NCBI RefSeq assembly: GCF_001543245.1
Contig: NZ_CP014163.1
Location: 1,594,387-1,658,386 of the forward strand
Source of the DNA: Aerococcus urinaehominis
Lineage (GTDB): Bacteria; Bacillota; Bacilli; Lactobacillales; Aerococcaceae
Direction of reading: 5' to 3'
DNA length: 64,000 nt
The notes beneath the pieces were generated by a model. It made no database searches and had not been told where the DNA came from. It was given only the letters and a program-made list of their open reading frames with translations. Made by a program: the position numbers and the translations under genes. Numbering within the stretch: the first letter of the stretch is position 1; each line of letters starts with the position of its first letter. Below are positions 37,903-47,453 of the stretch, one piece after another.

Positions 37903-38697
37903 ATGTCAGAAAAAAATTATCCCAATCTCTTTATTCGCTGCCTAGTGATGGTGGGTTATATCCTGCTGATTAATATTACCAATGGCCTGCCCATGATGAC
38001 CTTGGCCCTGCCTAATGGCTGGGGGCTGGTGGTTGGTCTAGTGAGCCTGGTGGTTAGTTTTGCTATGATTTACTGGTTATTTTGCCAATACCGCAAGTGG
38101 GTGGTGGGCCAGCCCGGCTCTGACCAGCTTGCGCCGGACCAGCCACTTGGCGACCGCCAAGACCTGGCCGCTCAGCCGGCGGGTTCAGCAGCTGATAAAA
38201 ATCAGGGCCGCTTAGCTGCTATCAAGGGCCTGGGCCAACCTAATGGCAAGCTGGTTGTGATCTACTTCCTAATTATGCGGGTGGTGGTGGCGGTCCTATC
38301 TTGGCTGATCCTCTACCTGAATGGCGATCAAACGACGGCTAACGACCAGGCCATTATTGATGCCTTTAGCCAGGGGTCAACGGTCGGCATCCTGGTGGCG
38401 TTAGTGGTTATGTGCCTGGTGGCGCCCCTGGCTGAGGAGCTGATTTTCCGCGGTTTGATGACCCACTATCTCTTCAAGGGTAAACAGACCCATTTGACGG
38501 CCATCGTGGCCAGTCTGCTTTTCTCTAGCGTCCACCTATCAACCAACTTCCTCTCCTTCTTCCTTTATTTTGCCATGGGCTATATCATGCACCGGGCCTA
38601 CTTCCAGCGTATGAAGCTGGTTGATGCCATGGCAGTCCATGCCTTAAATAATTTCTTCGCCACCCTGGGCGTTTTCTACCTGATTTACTTTGGGTAA
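37903..38697 (+). CDS. CPBP family intramembrane glutamic endopeptidase
   Basis: A 264-residue membrane protein of the CAAX protease and bacteriocin-processing (Abi) family. The catalytic motif is EELIFRG (E178, E179, R183), followed by FSSVHL with the first His and HALNN with the second, all within C-terminal TM helices. A hydrophilic loop rich in Asp, Gln and Gly (about 70-105) splits the N-terminal membrane part. In Lactobacillales such proteins often give self-immunity to bacteriocins or process membrane peptides. No bacteriocin gene is seen nearby. An AAGGAGGA site supports the ATG. Confidence 0.88.
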   Translation: MSEKNYPNLFIRCLVMVGYILLINITNGLPMMTLALPNGWGLVVGLVSLVVSFAMIYWLFCQYRKWVVGQPGSDQLAPDQPLGDRQDLAAQPAGSAADKNQGRLAAIKGLGQPNGKLVVIYFLIMRVVVAVLSWLILYLNGDQTTANDQAIIDAFSQGSTVGILVALVVMCLVAPLAEELIFRGLMTHYLFKGKQTHLTAIVASLLFSSVHLSTNFLSFFLYFAMGYIMHRAYFQRMKLVDAMAVHALNNFFATLGVFYLIYFG

Positions 38698-38710
38698 GTT
38701 TAGTTGAATA

Positions 38711-39066
38711 GGGTGTGAGGGCTGGCGTTTAGAACTGAATCCTTGGAATATAAGACGACCAATATCACAGATATTGTGTCGGATTTTATGAAAGGACTTC
38801 AGTTCTGCCAGACCGAACCCGACTAAAGGGTGTGAGCTTTGGCGCTCAGGAATGAATCACTGGAAGGAATGAGGCCAATAGCTGCAAGCTATTGAGACTA
38901 ATTTCTGAAGTGACGTCATGCCTGCCAAGTCGAACCCGACTAAACAGGGTGCGAGCGTTGGCGCTTAGACCAGGATCCTTGGAACCCCAGGCTAGTAATA
39001 TCGCAGATATTGTGTCGGATTTTATGAAAGGACTTCAGTTCTGCCAGACCGAACCCGACTAAAGGG
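38711..39066 (+). repeat. Type E cruciform-like elements, three tandem units
   Basis: Units begin with GGGTG(T/C)G(A/G)G at 38711, 38828 and 38947 (a partial at 39064), 117-119 bp apart. Each ends in GTCGAACCCGACTAAA or a variant. Unit 1 folds as a long hairpin (GAACTGAA with TTCAGTTC, GACGACCAATATC with GATATTGTGTCG). The right halves of units 1 and 3 are identical for more than 60 bp while their left halves differ, a sign of gene conversion. Confidence 0.88.
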
Positions 39067-39127
39067 TGTGGGGGCTGCTTTTTCAAAGCCGACTAGTGGC
39101 CCTGCTGACAAGTACATATGAACTAGA

Positions 39128-39170
39128 AACCGCCTAGCGCTAATTCTTAAGTGAGCTAGGCGGTTTTTTT
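39128..39170 (+). terminator. Terminator after the type E elements
   Basis: AACCGCCTAGC pairs perfectly with GCTAGGCGGTT (11 bp), followed by a long T run. The CPBP protease transcript would therefore include the type E elements in its 3' region. Confidence 0.88.
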
Positions 39171-39211
39171 TATGCTGCTGGTTTCAGGGATGAGTATTTT
39201 TGGCTGGTAGA

Positions 39212-39642
39212 ATTCACTACTCTAACTAGGCGATAAGGGGTAGAGAATTGTCTACAAGGTGTGGCGCTGCCTTATTTGTTAAAATTCACTACCCTAATTG
39301 GGTGATGAGGGGCAGAGAAATTGTTTATAGTGTGTGGCCTGCCTTATTTGTTAGAATTTACTACTCTAATTAGGCGAGAAGGGGTAGAGAAATTGTCTAT
39401 GAGGAGTAGCATTGCCTTGGTCGGTCAAAATCATTACCCTAACTAGGCGAAAAGGTGTAGAGAAATTGTCTTTAGAGCTGGGAATTTCCCAGCTGATGAA
39501 ATTCACTACCCTAACTGGGTGATAAGGGGTAGAGAAACTGTTTATAGTATGTGTCCTGCCTTATTTGTTAGAATTCACTACCCTAATTAGGTGATAAAGG
39601 GCAGAGAAATTGGCTATAGGGTGTGACGTTGCCTTGGTCGGT
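39212..39642. repeat. Hairpin array B, left part (72-bp units)
   Basis: Units start with (A/G)ATTCACTACYCTAA at 39212, 39284, 39356 and so on, 72 bp apart. Each has a hairpin of CTACCCTAA against (A)AGGGGTAG followed by AGAAATTGTCT and a variable spacer. The array lies between the convergent CPBP gene and brnQ and is split by IS copy 2. Confidence 0.88.
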
Positions 39643-40967
39643 GATTAAGTCCATATAATTGTGTAAAAAGAAAAACCATAATAATCTTTTTTGGTTACAA
39701 TGTAATTGGCTAAAACACATTGAAAGGAAGATTATTATGGCTCAACTAAATATTACCCTAAACTTAGAAGAAATTACAGAGGCAGTTCTAAACAGTGATA
39801 TGGATCAGATGATGAAGTCCCTAACTGTAACCATCTTTAATGCCTATATGCAAGCAGAGCGTGAGGAATTTATTAATGCTAAGCGCTATGAGCGCACAGA
39901 TGACCGGAAAGATTATCGTAATGGCTCCTATAAAAGAAACTTTAAAACAAAGGTAGGGACTGTTGAACTGGATGTCCCTCGGACACGATCAGGAGAATTT
40001 GATACCAAGCTATTCGATAAATATCAACGTATGGACAAGGCCTTTGTGGCTGTTTTAACCGAAATGTATATTAATGGGGTCTCAACACGCCGTATTAAGA
40101 AGGTTGTTGAAACACTCTGTGGCGAAGGTGTTTCTAAATCATTTGTCTCTTCAGTAAATAAAAACTTGGACCCTGCTGTTTTCGAATTTAAAGGGCGTTC
40201 CCTAACACATACGAATTTTCGATATGTTTATGTCGATGCCATGTATATTAAAGTTCGCGAAAACCATCGTTCTGTCTTTAAAGGTGTTTATATTGCTCAG
40301 GGTATTAACGATGATAATCGTCGCGAAATTATCGGCTTTATGATTGCTGATAATGAATCAGAAGAAAACTGGAAGAACTTCTTCCTTGATTTAAAGGCCA
40401 GAGGCCTAACTAAACCAACATTAATTATATCTGACGCCCACAAGGGACTAAAATCAGCGATTAGTAATCAATTTTTAGGCACTACCTGGCAACGGTGTAC
40501 GGTTCATTTTCTACGTAATATTTTAGCTCATTTTCCAAAAAAGGATTGCAGTCATGAGAGAAGTCTTCTAAAGAGAATATTTAATGCTGATAGTCAACAA
40601 AGAGCGCGAGAGTTAAAATTTGAATTTGTAGAATACGTTAGTGGCAATGAGAAATATGACAAAGCTGTTAATACGCTAGAGGAAGGCTTCGAAGATGCTA
40701 TCCCATACTTATTAGAACCCACACCTTATCGCGTTTCACTGAAAACAACTAACAGTCTAGAAAGGCTAAATCGAGAAATTAGAAGAAGAGAGAAAGTTGT
40801 CGGCCTCTTTCCTAATATAGAGGCTGCGGAGCGACTTATAGGAAGTGTATTGCTTGATTTGCATGAATATTGGGAGACATGTCCTCATAAATTCTTTAAT
40901 AACATAGTCTAAATATTTATACCCACCAATTACATTCTATAATTTACACAAGATTGTGGACTTGACA
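39643..40967 (+). mobile_element. IS256-family insertion sequence, copy 2
   Basis: The same 1,325-bp element as copy 1, in plus orientation, inside array B. The 8-bp target duplication tggtcggt is at 39635-39642 and 40968-40975. Confidence 0.95.
39737..40912 (+). CDS. IS256-family transposase (copy 2)
   Basis: 391 residues, identical to the other copies except for one change: HRSVFKGV here where the others have HRSVSKGV, from a single T for C. This lies shortly after the first catalytic Asp segment (VDAMYIKV). Catalytic residues and length are intact, so it may be active. Confidence 0.95.
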   Translation: MAQLNITLNLEEITEAVLNSDMDQMMKSLTVTIFNAYMQAEREEFINAKRYERTDDRKDYRNGSYKRNFKTKVGTVELDVPRTRSGEFDTKLFDKYQRMDKAFVAVLTEMYINGVSTRRIKKVVETLCGEGVSKSFVSSVNKNLDPAVFEFKGRSLTHTNFRYVYVDAMYIKVRENHRSVFKGVYIAQGINDDNRREIIGFMIADNESEENWKNFFLDLKARGLTKPTLIISDAHKGLKSAISNQFLGTTWQRCTVHFLRNILAHFPKKDCSHERSLLKRIFNADSQQRARELKFEFVEYVSGNEKYDKAVNTLEEGFEDAIPYLLEPTPYRVSLKTTNSLERLNREIRRREKVVGLFPNIEAAERLIGSVLLDLHEYWETCPHKFFNNIV

Positions 40968-41090
40968 TGGTCGGTCAAAATTACTCCCCTAACTAAGCGA
41001 AAAGAGCTAGTGAAGCTAGCTTTAGCGGCACTGATTTTCTAACTATCCTAAATCACTCCTCTAACTAGGCGCGTTCGTGTAGTGAATATC
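40968..41090. repeat. Hairpin array B, right part
   Basis: Two diverged units (TTACTCCCCTAACTAAGCG and TCACTCCTCTAACTAGGCG openings) continue array B after the IS and fade out before the brnQ terminator. Confidence 0.75.
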
Positions 41091-41140
41091 GTTTCACCAC
41101 CAAGCGCTGTGTGCCAGCCTTGAATTAGCCTTTAAAATAA

Positions 41141-41182
41141 AACAGCCCCGTCCCTGATGCTTTCATCAAGGGCGGGGCTGTT
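41141..41182 (-). terminator. brnQ terminator
   Basis: AACAGCCCCG(T)CCCTGATG pairs with CATCAAGGGCGGGGCTGTT. On the minus strand a T-rich tail follows. Confidence 0.88.
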
Positions 41183-41198
41183 AGTTTATTTAACTGGA

Positions 41199-42542
41199 TT
41201 AAGCTCGCTGGCGGTTGTTGAGCCAGAGACCTACTAGGATACCGATTAGGGCTGGGAGGATCCAGCCAAAGCCGACGCCATAGAGGGGCAGGTAGCTGGT
41301 GGCCCAAGCTTGGACGGCTGTACCTAGGCCGGACTCAGATAAGACGGCTGGGGCGGTCCGGATAAAATCGACCAGGGCTGGCACCAGGGTAAAGGCGGTG
41401 GCTGCTTGGTAGACGCGCGGTCCTTGCCAACGATAAGGCAGGAGGGCGACCACAATCAGGACGATGGCCAGCGGGTAGAGCAGCATGAGGACAGGTAGGG
41501 ATAATTGAATGATAGCGGTTAGACCGATGTTGGCGACGCCAAATCCGACCAGGCTGGCGATGATGGCCCAGGCCCGTTGGCTGATAAGGTTAGGGAACAT
41601 GCCGGCAAAGGTTTCGGATAGGGCCACAATTAGGCCGATAGCGGTCTTGAGACAGGCCACAAACATCAGGAGGGCCAAGAGGACTTGACCGGCCTGGCCA
41701 AAGTAGTGTTGGGTGATTTGTGACAGGGCAATACCGCCGTTTTCAGCTAGGGGCAGGTAGTTGCGTGACTGCCAGCCTAAGAGGGCCAATGCCAGGTAGA
41801 TAATTGACATCAACAAGATAGCTAGGAAGCCAGATTTGACCACTTCAACGGCGACCAGGCGGCCTTCTTTGACGCCAAAATCCTGGATGGCCTTAATCAC
41901 GATAATTCCGAAGGCCAAACCTGCCAGGGAGTCCATGGTGTTGTAACCTTCTAAGAGCCCGGTTGTCAAGGCTTGGCCGGCAAAATTACCAGTCGCCATT
42001 TGGCTGGTGTCCAAACCGGCTGGATCGAGCCAGGCGCGGATGACAATGACCAGTAAGAGGGCCAGGAAAATCGGGGTCAGGTACTTACCTACCCATTCGA
42101 TAATCCGCGATGGGCGCAGGGCCAAAAAAAGGGCCAGGGCAAAGAATATTAAGGAATAGCTAAAGAGACCCAGGCCTTGCTGGTTGGCCGGGACGAAGCT
42201 GGTCAGGCCAACTTCATAGGAGACGGTGGCCAAACGGGGAATGGCAAAGAAGGGGCCGATGGTTAGGTACAAGGCAATGGTAAAGAAGTAGCCAAAGGGT
42301 TTAGATACCCGGCTGGCCAGGGTCATGACCGAATCTGACCCGGAAATCCCCATGGCGGCAATGGCCAAGAGGGGCAGGCCGACAGCTGTCAGGTTAAAGC
42401 CCAGACTGGCGATCAGGGTCTGGTTGGCAGCGGCTTGACCGAGGAAAATGGGAAAGATAATATTACCGGCACCAAAAAAGAGGCCGAACAACATGAGTGC
42501 GGTGACCAGTCGCTGGCTGCGACTGAGGGATTGTTTTTTCAT
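41199..42542 (-). CDS. brnQ: Branched-chain amino acid:cation symporter BrnQ (LIVCS family)
   Basis: A 447-residue, 12-TM secondary transporter that takes up leucine, isoleucine and valine with Na+ or H+. The N-terminal LFFGAGNIIFPIFLGQAA (about 17-34) is the family hallmark. Conserved stretches KAIQDFGVKEGR and LKTAIGLIVALSETF follow. The ATG has a strong AGGAGGAG site. It is transcribed away from the Liv importer operon with a 309-bp shared regulatory gap, and the two systems take the same amino acids with different energetics. Confidence 0.94.
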   Translation of the reverse strand: MKKQSLSRSQRLVTALMLFGLFFGAGNIIFPIFLGQAAANQTLIASLGFNLTAVGLPLLAIAAMGISGSDSVMTLASRVSKPFGYFFTIALYLTIGPFFAIPRLATVSYEVGLTSFVPANQQGLGLFSYSLIFFALALFLALRPSRIIEWVGKYLTPIFLALLLVIVIRAWLDPAGLDTSQMATGNFAGQALTTGLLEGYNTMDSLAGLAFGIIVIKAIQDFGVKEGRLVAVEVVKSGFLAILLMSIIYLALALLGWQSRNYLPLAENGGIALSQITQHYFGQAGQVLLALLMFVACLKTAIGLIVALSETFAGMFPNLISQRAWAIIASLVGFGVANIGLTAIIQLSLPVLMLLYPLAIVLIVVALLPYRWQGPRVYQAATAFTLVPALVDFIRTAPAVLSESGLGTAVQAWATSYLPLYGVGFGWILPALIGILVGLWLNNRQRA

Positions 42543-42571
42543 AATGTAACTCCTCCTAATTATAAAGTTAA

Positions 42572-42600
42572 ATTATACCATCATTGGTCAATTGTATGAA
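42572..42600 (-). promoter_or_regulatory. Probable brnQ promoter
   Basis: On the minus strand TATAAT (42572-42577) has TTCATA (4 of 6) at 17 bp upstream, about 30 bp before the start codon. Confidence 0.6.
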
Positions 42601-42763
42601 TTGTTAGTTATTAAGAAACAATTAAAAAAAGTTTAAGAGTGGCTGGATATTTTTCACAAGCCACCGGTCGATAAAAGTTTTTATTTGCTATATTTAGCCA
42701 ACAAACTTCACAAAGTCCGTGATAACAGTCTTTTTAAATTTTATAACAATTCTAATCTGTCAA

Positions 42764-42778
42764 AATTGACAGAAAATT
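42764..42778 (+). promoter_or_regulatory. CodY-like box upstream of the liv operon
   Basis: AATTGACAGAAAATT matches the CodY consensus AATTTTCWGAAAATT at 13 of 15 positions. It lies just upstream of the liv promoter. CodY senses isoleucine/leucine/valine and GTP in Firmicutes and commonly represses branched-chain amino acid uptake, so the place and target agree. Confidence 0.65.
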
Positions 42779-42789
42779 CGAAAATTGAC

Positions 42790-42817
42790 TTGCATTATTC
42801 TTAAGAATGCGTAAAAT
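42790..42817 (+). promoter_or_regulatory. Probable liv operon promoter with internal palindrome
   Basis: TTGCAT (42790-42795), a 16-bp spacer and TAAAAT (42812-42817). The spacer holds the perfect palindrome ATTCTTAAGAAT, a possible operator. An overlapping TTGACT at 42785 would give a 21-bp spacer, which is too long. Confidence 0.55.
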
Positions 42818-42851
42818 AATCTTTAACAAATTATTTGGGGAGGAAAAAACA

Positions 42852-43997
42852 ATGAAGAAGAAATCTTTGTTTGGCTTGGCAGCTTCTGCCATGCTTCTAT
42901 TGGCCGCTTGTGGCGGCGGTGGCGGAAATTCTGCCGGCAATGCGAGTGGGGACGCGGATACTGCTAAATTCGGTTTAGTGACGATTTTATCTGGTAACGC
43001 GGCGGCTTATGGTACTTCTATTAAAGAGGGTGCTGAGTTAGCCGTTGAAGAAATTAACCAAAAGGGTGACGGTCAAGTTGAACTGATTGTCGAAGATGAC
43101 AAGGGTGACAAGAATGAGACCATCAACGCCGTCAACAAGCTGATCCACTCTGACAATGTCTTAGCCATTGAAGGGCCAACTTTATCAGGTCAAATGTTTG
43201 CGGCTGGCCCAATTGGCCAAGAAGCGGGCGTGACCATGCTGGGAACCTCAACCACAGCTGAAGGTATCACTGATATCGGTGACTACATCTTCCGTAACTC
43301 CATTCCTGAGTCAACGGCAGTTGCTGAAGCCGTTCGCCAGTCACACGATGAATTAGGCTACAAGACAGCTGCCGTCCTTTATTCACAAAACAACGACATG
43401 ATGGTATCTGTTAACAATACCCTGCAAGATACCTTTAATGAAGTTGGGGTAGAAGTGGTAACCACCGAAACCTTTGCGGATGGCGATACAGACTTCTCAG
43501 CCCAATTAACTAACATCAAGGCGAAAAATCCAGACGTAATTGCGGTGGCTTCGCTTTACCAAGAGGGGGCTCTCATCGTTAAGAAGGCCCGGGAAATGGG
43601 GCTAAACCAACCAATCGTTGGCTCTAACGGCTTTAACTCACCTGAGTTTATCGAACAAGCTGGAGCAGCGGCTGACGGTTCTATTGTTGGGACACCTTGG
43701 TTCCCAGACCGCGATTCTGACAAGGTCCGTGACTTCAACGCTAACTACGAAGCTAAGTACGGCAAGAAGCCTGACCAATTTGCGGCCCAATCTTATGACG
43801 CCATCTACCTGCTTTACCAAGCTTGGTTAGATTCAGGCAAGACCCAAGACCGGGCAGCCTTCCGCGACGCCTTAGCCAACATCGATACCATTGAAGGGGT
43901 AACCGGTGACTTCAAGTTCACTGAAAAAGGTGACCCAGAAATGGCCGTACAAGTCTTGAAGATTGAAGATGGCCAATTTACAGAATTAAGTGAATAA
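42852..43997 (+). CDS. livJ: Branched-chain amino acid ABC transporter substrate-binding lipoprotein
   Basis: A 381-residue receptor of the Leu/Ile/Val-binding (Peripla_BP_6) type. The lipoprotein signal ends at LLLAAC (Cys20) and a Gly-rich linker follows. The fold is seen in FGLVTILSGNAAAYGTSIKEGAELAVEEIN, then the IEGPTLSGQM and IVGSNGFNSPEF segments. The start at 42852 has a GGGGAGG site; 15 open codons upstream are ignored. It leads the livJHMGF operon. After its stop a gap of about 115 bp precedes livH, with no clear terminator. Confidence 0.93.
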   Translation: MKKKSLFGLAASAMLLLAACGGGGGNSAGNASGDADTAKFGLVTILSGNAAAYGTSIKEGAELAVEEINQKGDGQVELIVEDDKGDKNETINAVNKLIHSDNVLAIEGPTLSGQMFAAGPIGQEAGVTMLGTSTTAEGITDIGDYIFRNSIPESTAVAEAVRQSHDELGYKTAAVLYSQNNDMMVSVNNTLQDTFNEVGVEVVTTETFADGDTDFSAQLTNIKAKNPDVIAVASLYQEGALIVKKAREMGLNQPIVGSNGFNSPEFIEQAGAAADGSIVGTPWFPDRDSDKVRDFNANYEAKYGKKPDQFAAQSYDAIYLLYQAWLDSGKTQDRAAFRDALANIDTIEGVTGDFKFTEKGDPEMAVQVLKIEDGQFTELSE

Positions 43998-44111
43998 CAT
44001 AAACGGGCAGGAATAAGATAAATTGTTCCTGCTCTGTTTATTTATCTAATGCGCGTTCATTTAATCACAAACAAAAAATTTCATTTACTATCCATGCAAA
44101 GGAGGAAACAT

Positions 44112-44993
44112 ATGTTTATCCAACAATTGGTTAATGGCCTGACACTCGGGTCAACTTACGCCATTTTCGCTATTGGTTACACCCTGATTCTGGGGGTTTT
44201 GGGCATTATCAATATGGCCCATGGGGAAATCTTCATGTTCGGTGCCTATACGGCCCTCATCCTAGTTTCCCGCTACCAAGTTAATATTTTCCTGGCTCTT
44301 TTAGTGGCTATGGTGGTCGGGGCAATCCTTGGCTTCCTGCTAGAATTCCTAGCCTTCCGTCCGCTTAGACGGGCTAATGTGTCGCATTTGGCGCCGCTGA
44401 TTTCAACTATCGGGATTTCCTTGATTTTAGAAAACCTGGCCTTGAATCTGTTTGGCCCGCAAACCCATGCCTTCCCTAAGGTGTTAGATGACTATGCCTT
44501 CTCAATTGGGGATGTTAATGTCTCTAAGGTCCAAGTGGTCTCATTCCTAACAGCTATTATTTTAATGGTGATTATTTCTTATGTGATCAACAAGACCAAG
44601 GTTGGTAAAGGCATCCGGGCCACTTCGGAAAATCCGGAAACGGCTGAGTTACTAGGCATCAACACCTCACGGACCATTACCATGACCGTTATGCTGGCTT
44701 CGGCCTTGGGTGCGGCTTCAGGTGTCTTGATGGGGCTAACCTATGATGCCATTTCACCAACCATGGGGGGCCAAATGTCCTTCAAGGGACTGGCGGTTGT
44801 TATCCTGGGTGGTCTGGGTAATATCAACGGGGCCGTAATTGGCGGTTTCATTTTAGGGATTGCTGAGGTCTTCACCGTGGCTTACGGGGCCTCTGCTTGG
44901 CGCGATGCCATTGCCTTTATCCTAATTATTATCCTCTTGTTCTTCCGTCCCCAAGGTCTCTTTGGCGGCATCAAGAAAGGCGGTCGACCTTAA
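44112..44993 (+). CDS. livH: Branched-chain amino acid ABC transporter permease LivH
   Basis: A 293-residue permease of the LivH type. FIQQLVNGLTLGSTYAIFAIGYTLILGVLGIINMAHGE at the N-terminus is characteristic, as is GKGIRATSENPETAELLGIN (the EAA-like loop) and KGLAVVILGGLGNINGAVIGG near the end. The ATG at 44112 has a perfect AGGAGG. Its stop overlaps the livM start (TAATG). Confidence 0.94.
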   Translation: MFIQQLVNGLTLGSTYAIFAIGYTLILGVLGIINMAHGEIFMFGAYTALILVSRYQVNIFLALLVAMVVGAILGFLLEFLAFRPLRRANVSHLAPLISTIGISLILENLALNLFGPQTHAFPKVLDDYAFSIGDVNVSKVQVVSFLTAIILMVIISYVINKTKVGKGIRATSENPETAELLGINTSRTITMTVMLASALGAASGVLMGLTYDAISPTMGGQMSFKGLAVVILGGLGNINGAVIGGFILGIAEVFTVAYGASAWRDAIAFILIIILLFFRPQGLFGGIKKGGRP

Positions 44994-45967
44994 TGAGCTT
45001 TTTGAATCCATATTATCTACAAGTTGCCATGTTCGCCTTGATTAATGCGATCGCGGCTATTTCAGTTTTTATTGTTCTCCAGTCGGGCCAGGTGTCTTTG
45101 GGTTCGGCCGGTTTTATGTCGATTGGGGCCTACACCTCAGCGATTTTGACTATGAATTACAATGTGCCCATGTTCCTATCCATTTTGATTGGGGCCATTG
45201 TGGCGGCGGTTGTTTCCCTGATTATCGGGGTGCCAACCACTAAACTATCCGGTCTTTATTTGACCATTGCCACCATTGGCTTCTCTGAAGTGGTCCGGGT
45301 CCTCTTTTTAAACCTGGAAATCACCAACGGGGCCCTGGGGCTATCAGGCATTCCGTCCCTGGGTCAAGAAGTGACCAACCTATTGGCCGGTTGGGGGCTG
45401 TTAAATACTGGCATCCAGTACAACCAACTGCAATCACTGGTTCAAATTGTCATTGTGGCCTTGATTATGGCCGTGATTGTCTACTTGTGGCTAAACTTAG
45501 AGCAATCTAAAATCGGCCGGGCCTTCCTGGCGGTTAAGGCGGACAACCATGCCGCTGAGTTGGCCGGGATCAATGTGGCCAAGTACAAGTTGACCTCCTT
45601 TGTCCTATCAGCCTTTGTGGCTGGGGTAGCGGGTGCCCTCTTTGCTCACGCCACTAACTTTATCAACCCGGGCGACTTTGACTTCAGCCTGTCAGTGGAC
45701 AACCTCTTGTGCGTGGTCTTCGGTGGTTCGGACGTGATTTGGGGACCAATCCTGGGGTCAATTGTGCTGACAGCCTTGCCAGAAATGCTGCGCTTTATGG
45801 CCGAATGGCGGGATATGATTTACGGTATCCTGCTGGTCTTGCTCTTGATTTTCCGGACGGACGGGATTATTACCGTGGATATGGTGCGGCGGTTGCGGGC
45901 CAAACGCCAGGCTGGTAAAACCCCTGACTATGTGACAGCTAATCAAAAAGATAAGGAGGGTGCCTAA
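44993..45967 (+). CDS. livM: Branched-chain amino acid ABC transporter permease LivM
   Basis: A 324-residue permease partnering LivH. The typical GQVSLGSAGFMSIGAYTSA, the loop IGRAFLAVKADNHAAELAGIN and the C-terminal VFGGSDVIWGPILGSIVL are visible. The start is the ATG that overlaps the livH stop; the open frame upstream runs through livH and is not coding. It overlaps livG by one base. Confidence 0.94.
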   Translation: MSFLNPYYLQVAMFALINAIAAISVFIVLQSGQVSLGSAGFMSIGAYTSAILTMNYNVPMFLSILIGAIVAAVVSLIIGVPTTKLSGLYLTIATIGFSEVVRVLFLNLEITNGALGLSGIPSLGQEVTNLLAGWGLLNTGIQYNQLQSLVQIVIVALIMAVIVYLWLNLEQSKIGRAFLAVKADNHAAELAGINVAKYKLTSFVLSAFVAGVAGALFAHATNFINPGDFDFSLSVDNLLCVVFGGSDVIWGPILGSIVLTALPEMLRFMAEWRDMIYGILLVLLLIFRTDGIITVDMVRRLRAKRQAGKTPDYVTANQKDKEGA

Positions 45968-46719
45968 TGTTACTGACACTTGAACATGTTGCCAAGGAAT
46001 TTGGTGGGGTGGTGGCCTTAAAGGACGTCTCCTTTGCCGTCAAGGACCAAGAAATCTTTGGCATTATCGGGCCAAATGGGGCCGGCAAGACCACCCTCTT
46101 TAATATGATTACCGGCGTTTTCCCAGTCACCCGCGGCGAGATGACCATGGCTGGCCAGGATATCAACGGCCTCAAGTCCCATGAAATCGTTAAGCGCGGC
46201 ATCAGCCGGACCTTCCAAAATATTCGCTTGTTTGACCAGATGACTGCCATTGAAAACGTGGTAGTGGGCATGCATAGCGAGTTGGATGCCAACTTTATGA
46301 CCTCGATCTTTAAGACCAAGGCCCAGCGCCAGGAAGAGGCGGCGGCCTTTGCCAAGGCTTATCAGTTGCTTGAAATGGTGGGCTTGGAGACTTTCGCGGA
46401 AGACCTGGCCGGGTCCCTGCCGTATGGGGCCCAACGCCGGCTTGAAATCGCCCGGGCCATGGCGGCTGATCCGAAGCTCTTATTATTGGATGAGCCGGCA
46501 GCCGGGATGAACGACTCGGAAACGGCCGACCTGATGGCCTTGATTCGTAAAATCAACGATATGGGCGTGACTATCATCGTGATCGAGCACGATATGAACC
46601 TAATGATGGAAATTTGTGACCGGATTGTGGCCATTAATTTCGGGGTCAAGATCGCGGACGGCACGCCAGCTGAAATTCAAAATGACCAGGCTGTTATCGA
46701 TGCCTACTTAGGCGAATAG
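45967..46719 (+). CDS. livG: Branched-chain amino acid ABC transporter ATP-binding protein LivG
   Basis: A 250-residue ATPase: GPNGAGKTTLFNMITG (Walker A), a long insertion typical of LivG (RTFQNIRLFDQMTAIENV), SLPYGAQRRLEIARAMA (signature variant) and LLLDEPAAGMND (Walker B). It energises the LivHM channel together with LivF. Its TAATG overlap with livM indicates coupled translation. Confidence 0.95.
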   Translation: MLLTLEHVAKEFGGVVALKDVSFAVKDQEIFGIIGPNGAGKTTLFNMITGVFPVTRGEMTMAGQDINGLKSHEIVKRGISRTFQNIRLFDQMTAIENVVVGMHSELDANFMTSIFKTKAQRQEEAAAFAKAYQLLEMVGLETFAEDLAGSLPYGAQRRLEIARAMAADPKLLLLDEPAAGMNDSETADLMALIRKINDMGVTIIVIEHDMNLMMEICDRIVAINFGVKIADGTPAEIQNDQAVIDAYLGE

Positions 46720-46729
46720 GAGGGCTTTT

Positions 46730-47431
46730 ATGTTAAAAATAGACCAGGTACAAGCGGGCTATGGCAATATCATAGCCTTAAAAGAAATTTCCCTAGCGGT
46801 TGAAGCCGGTCAGATTGTTTCCCTGATTGGGGCCAATGGGGCAGGTAAGTCAACCCTGATGAAGACCATCATGCAGGTGATTAAACCTAAGTCTGGCCAG
46901 GTCACCTTTATGGACCAATCCTTGACCAGCCTGCCGACTTATAAAGTCGTGGACGCCGGCATTGCCTTGGTGCCAGAGGGCCGGCAAATCCTGGAATCCA
47001 TGACCGTATTGGAAAACCTCGAAATGGGGGCCTTCCAGCGGACTGACGATGAAATTGACCAGGATATTGAAAAGATTTTTAGCCAGTTCCCAATTTTAAA
47101 AGAACGGCAAAAACAATTGGGCGGGACCCTGTCTGGTGGCCAGCAGCAGATGCTAGCCATTGGCCGGGCCCTGATGTCGCGGCCGCAGCTGCTCTTGTTG
47201 GATGAGCCATCCATGGGGCTAGCGCCCTTGGTGGTTAAAGAAATTTTTGAGGTCATCCAGCAGATCAACCAGGGCGGCATGACCGTCCTCTTGGTTGAGC
47301 AAAATGCTTCTAAGGCCCTGGAAATTGCCGACTACGCTTATGTGATGGAAACCGGCAAGATTGTTTTAGAAGGGGCCGGCCCTGACTTGGCCGCCGACCC
47401 GCGGGTTAAGGCTGCTTATCTGGGCGGCTAG
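46730..47431 (+). CDS. livF: Branched-chain amino acid ABC transporter ATP-binding protein LivF
   Basis: A 233-residue ATPase: GANGAGKSTLMKTI (Walker A), LVPEGRQILESMTVLENL (LivF hallmark), LSGGQQQMLAIGRALM (signature) and LLLDEPSMGLAP (Walker B). It is the last gene of the operon, 10 bp after livG with an AGGAGG site, and is followed by a terminator. Confidence 0.95.
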   Translation: MLKIDQVQAGYGNIIALKEISLAVEAGQIVSLIGANGAGKSTLMKTIMQVIKPKSGQVTFMDQSLTSLPTYKVVDAGIALVPEGRQILESMTVLENLEMGAFQRTDDEIDQDIEKIFSQFPILKERQKQLGGTLSGGQQQMLAIGRALMSRPQLLLLDEPSMGLAPLVVKEIFEVIQQINQGGMTVLLVEQNASKALEIADYAYVMETGKIVLEGAGPDLAADPRVKAAYLGG

Positions 47432-47453
47432 CTTATAATTTTACTTTTGTGAG

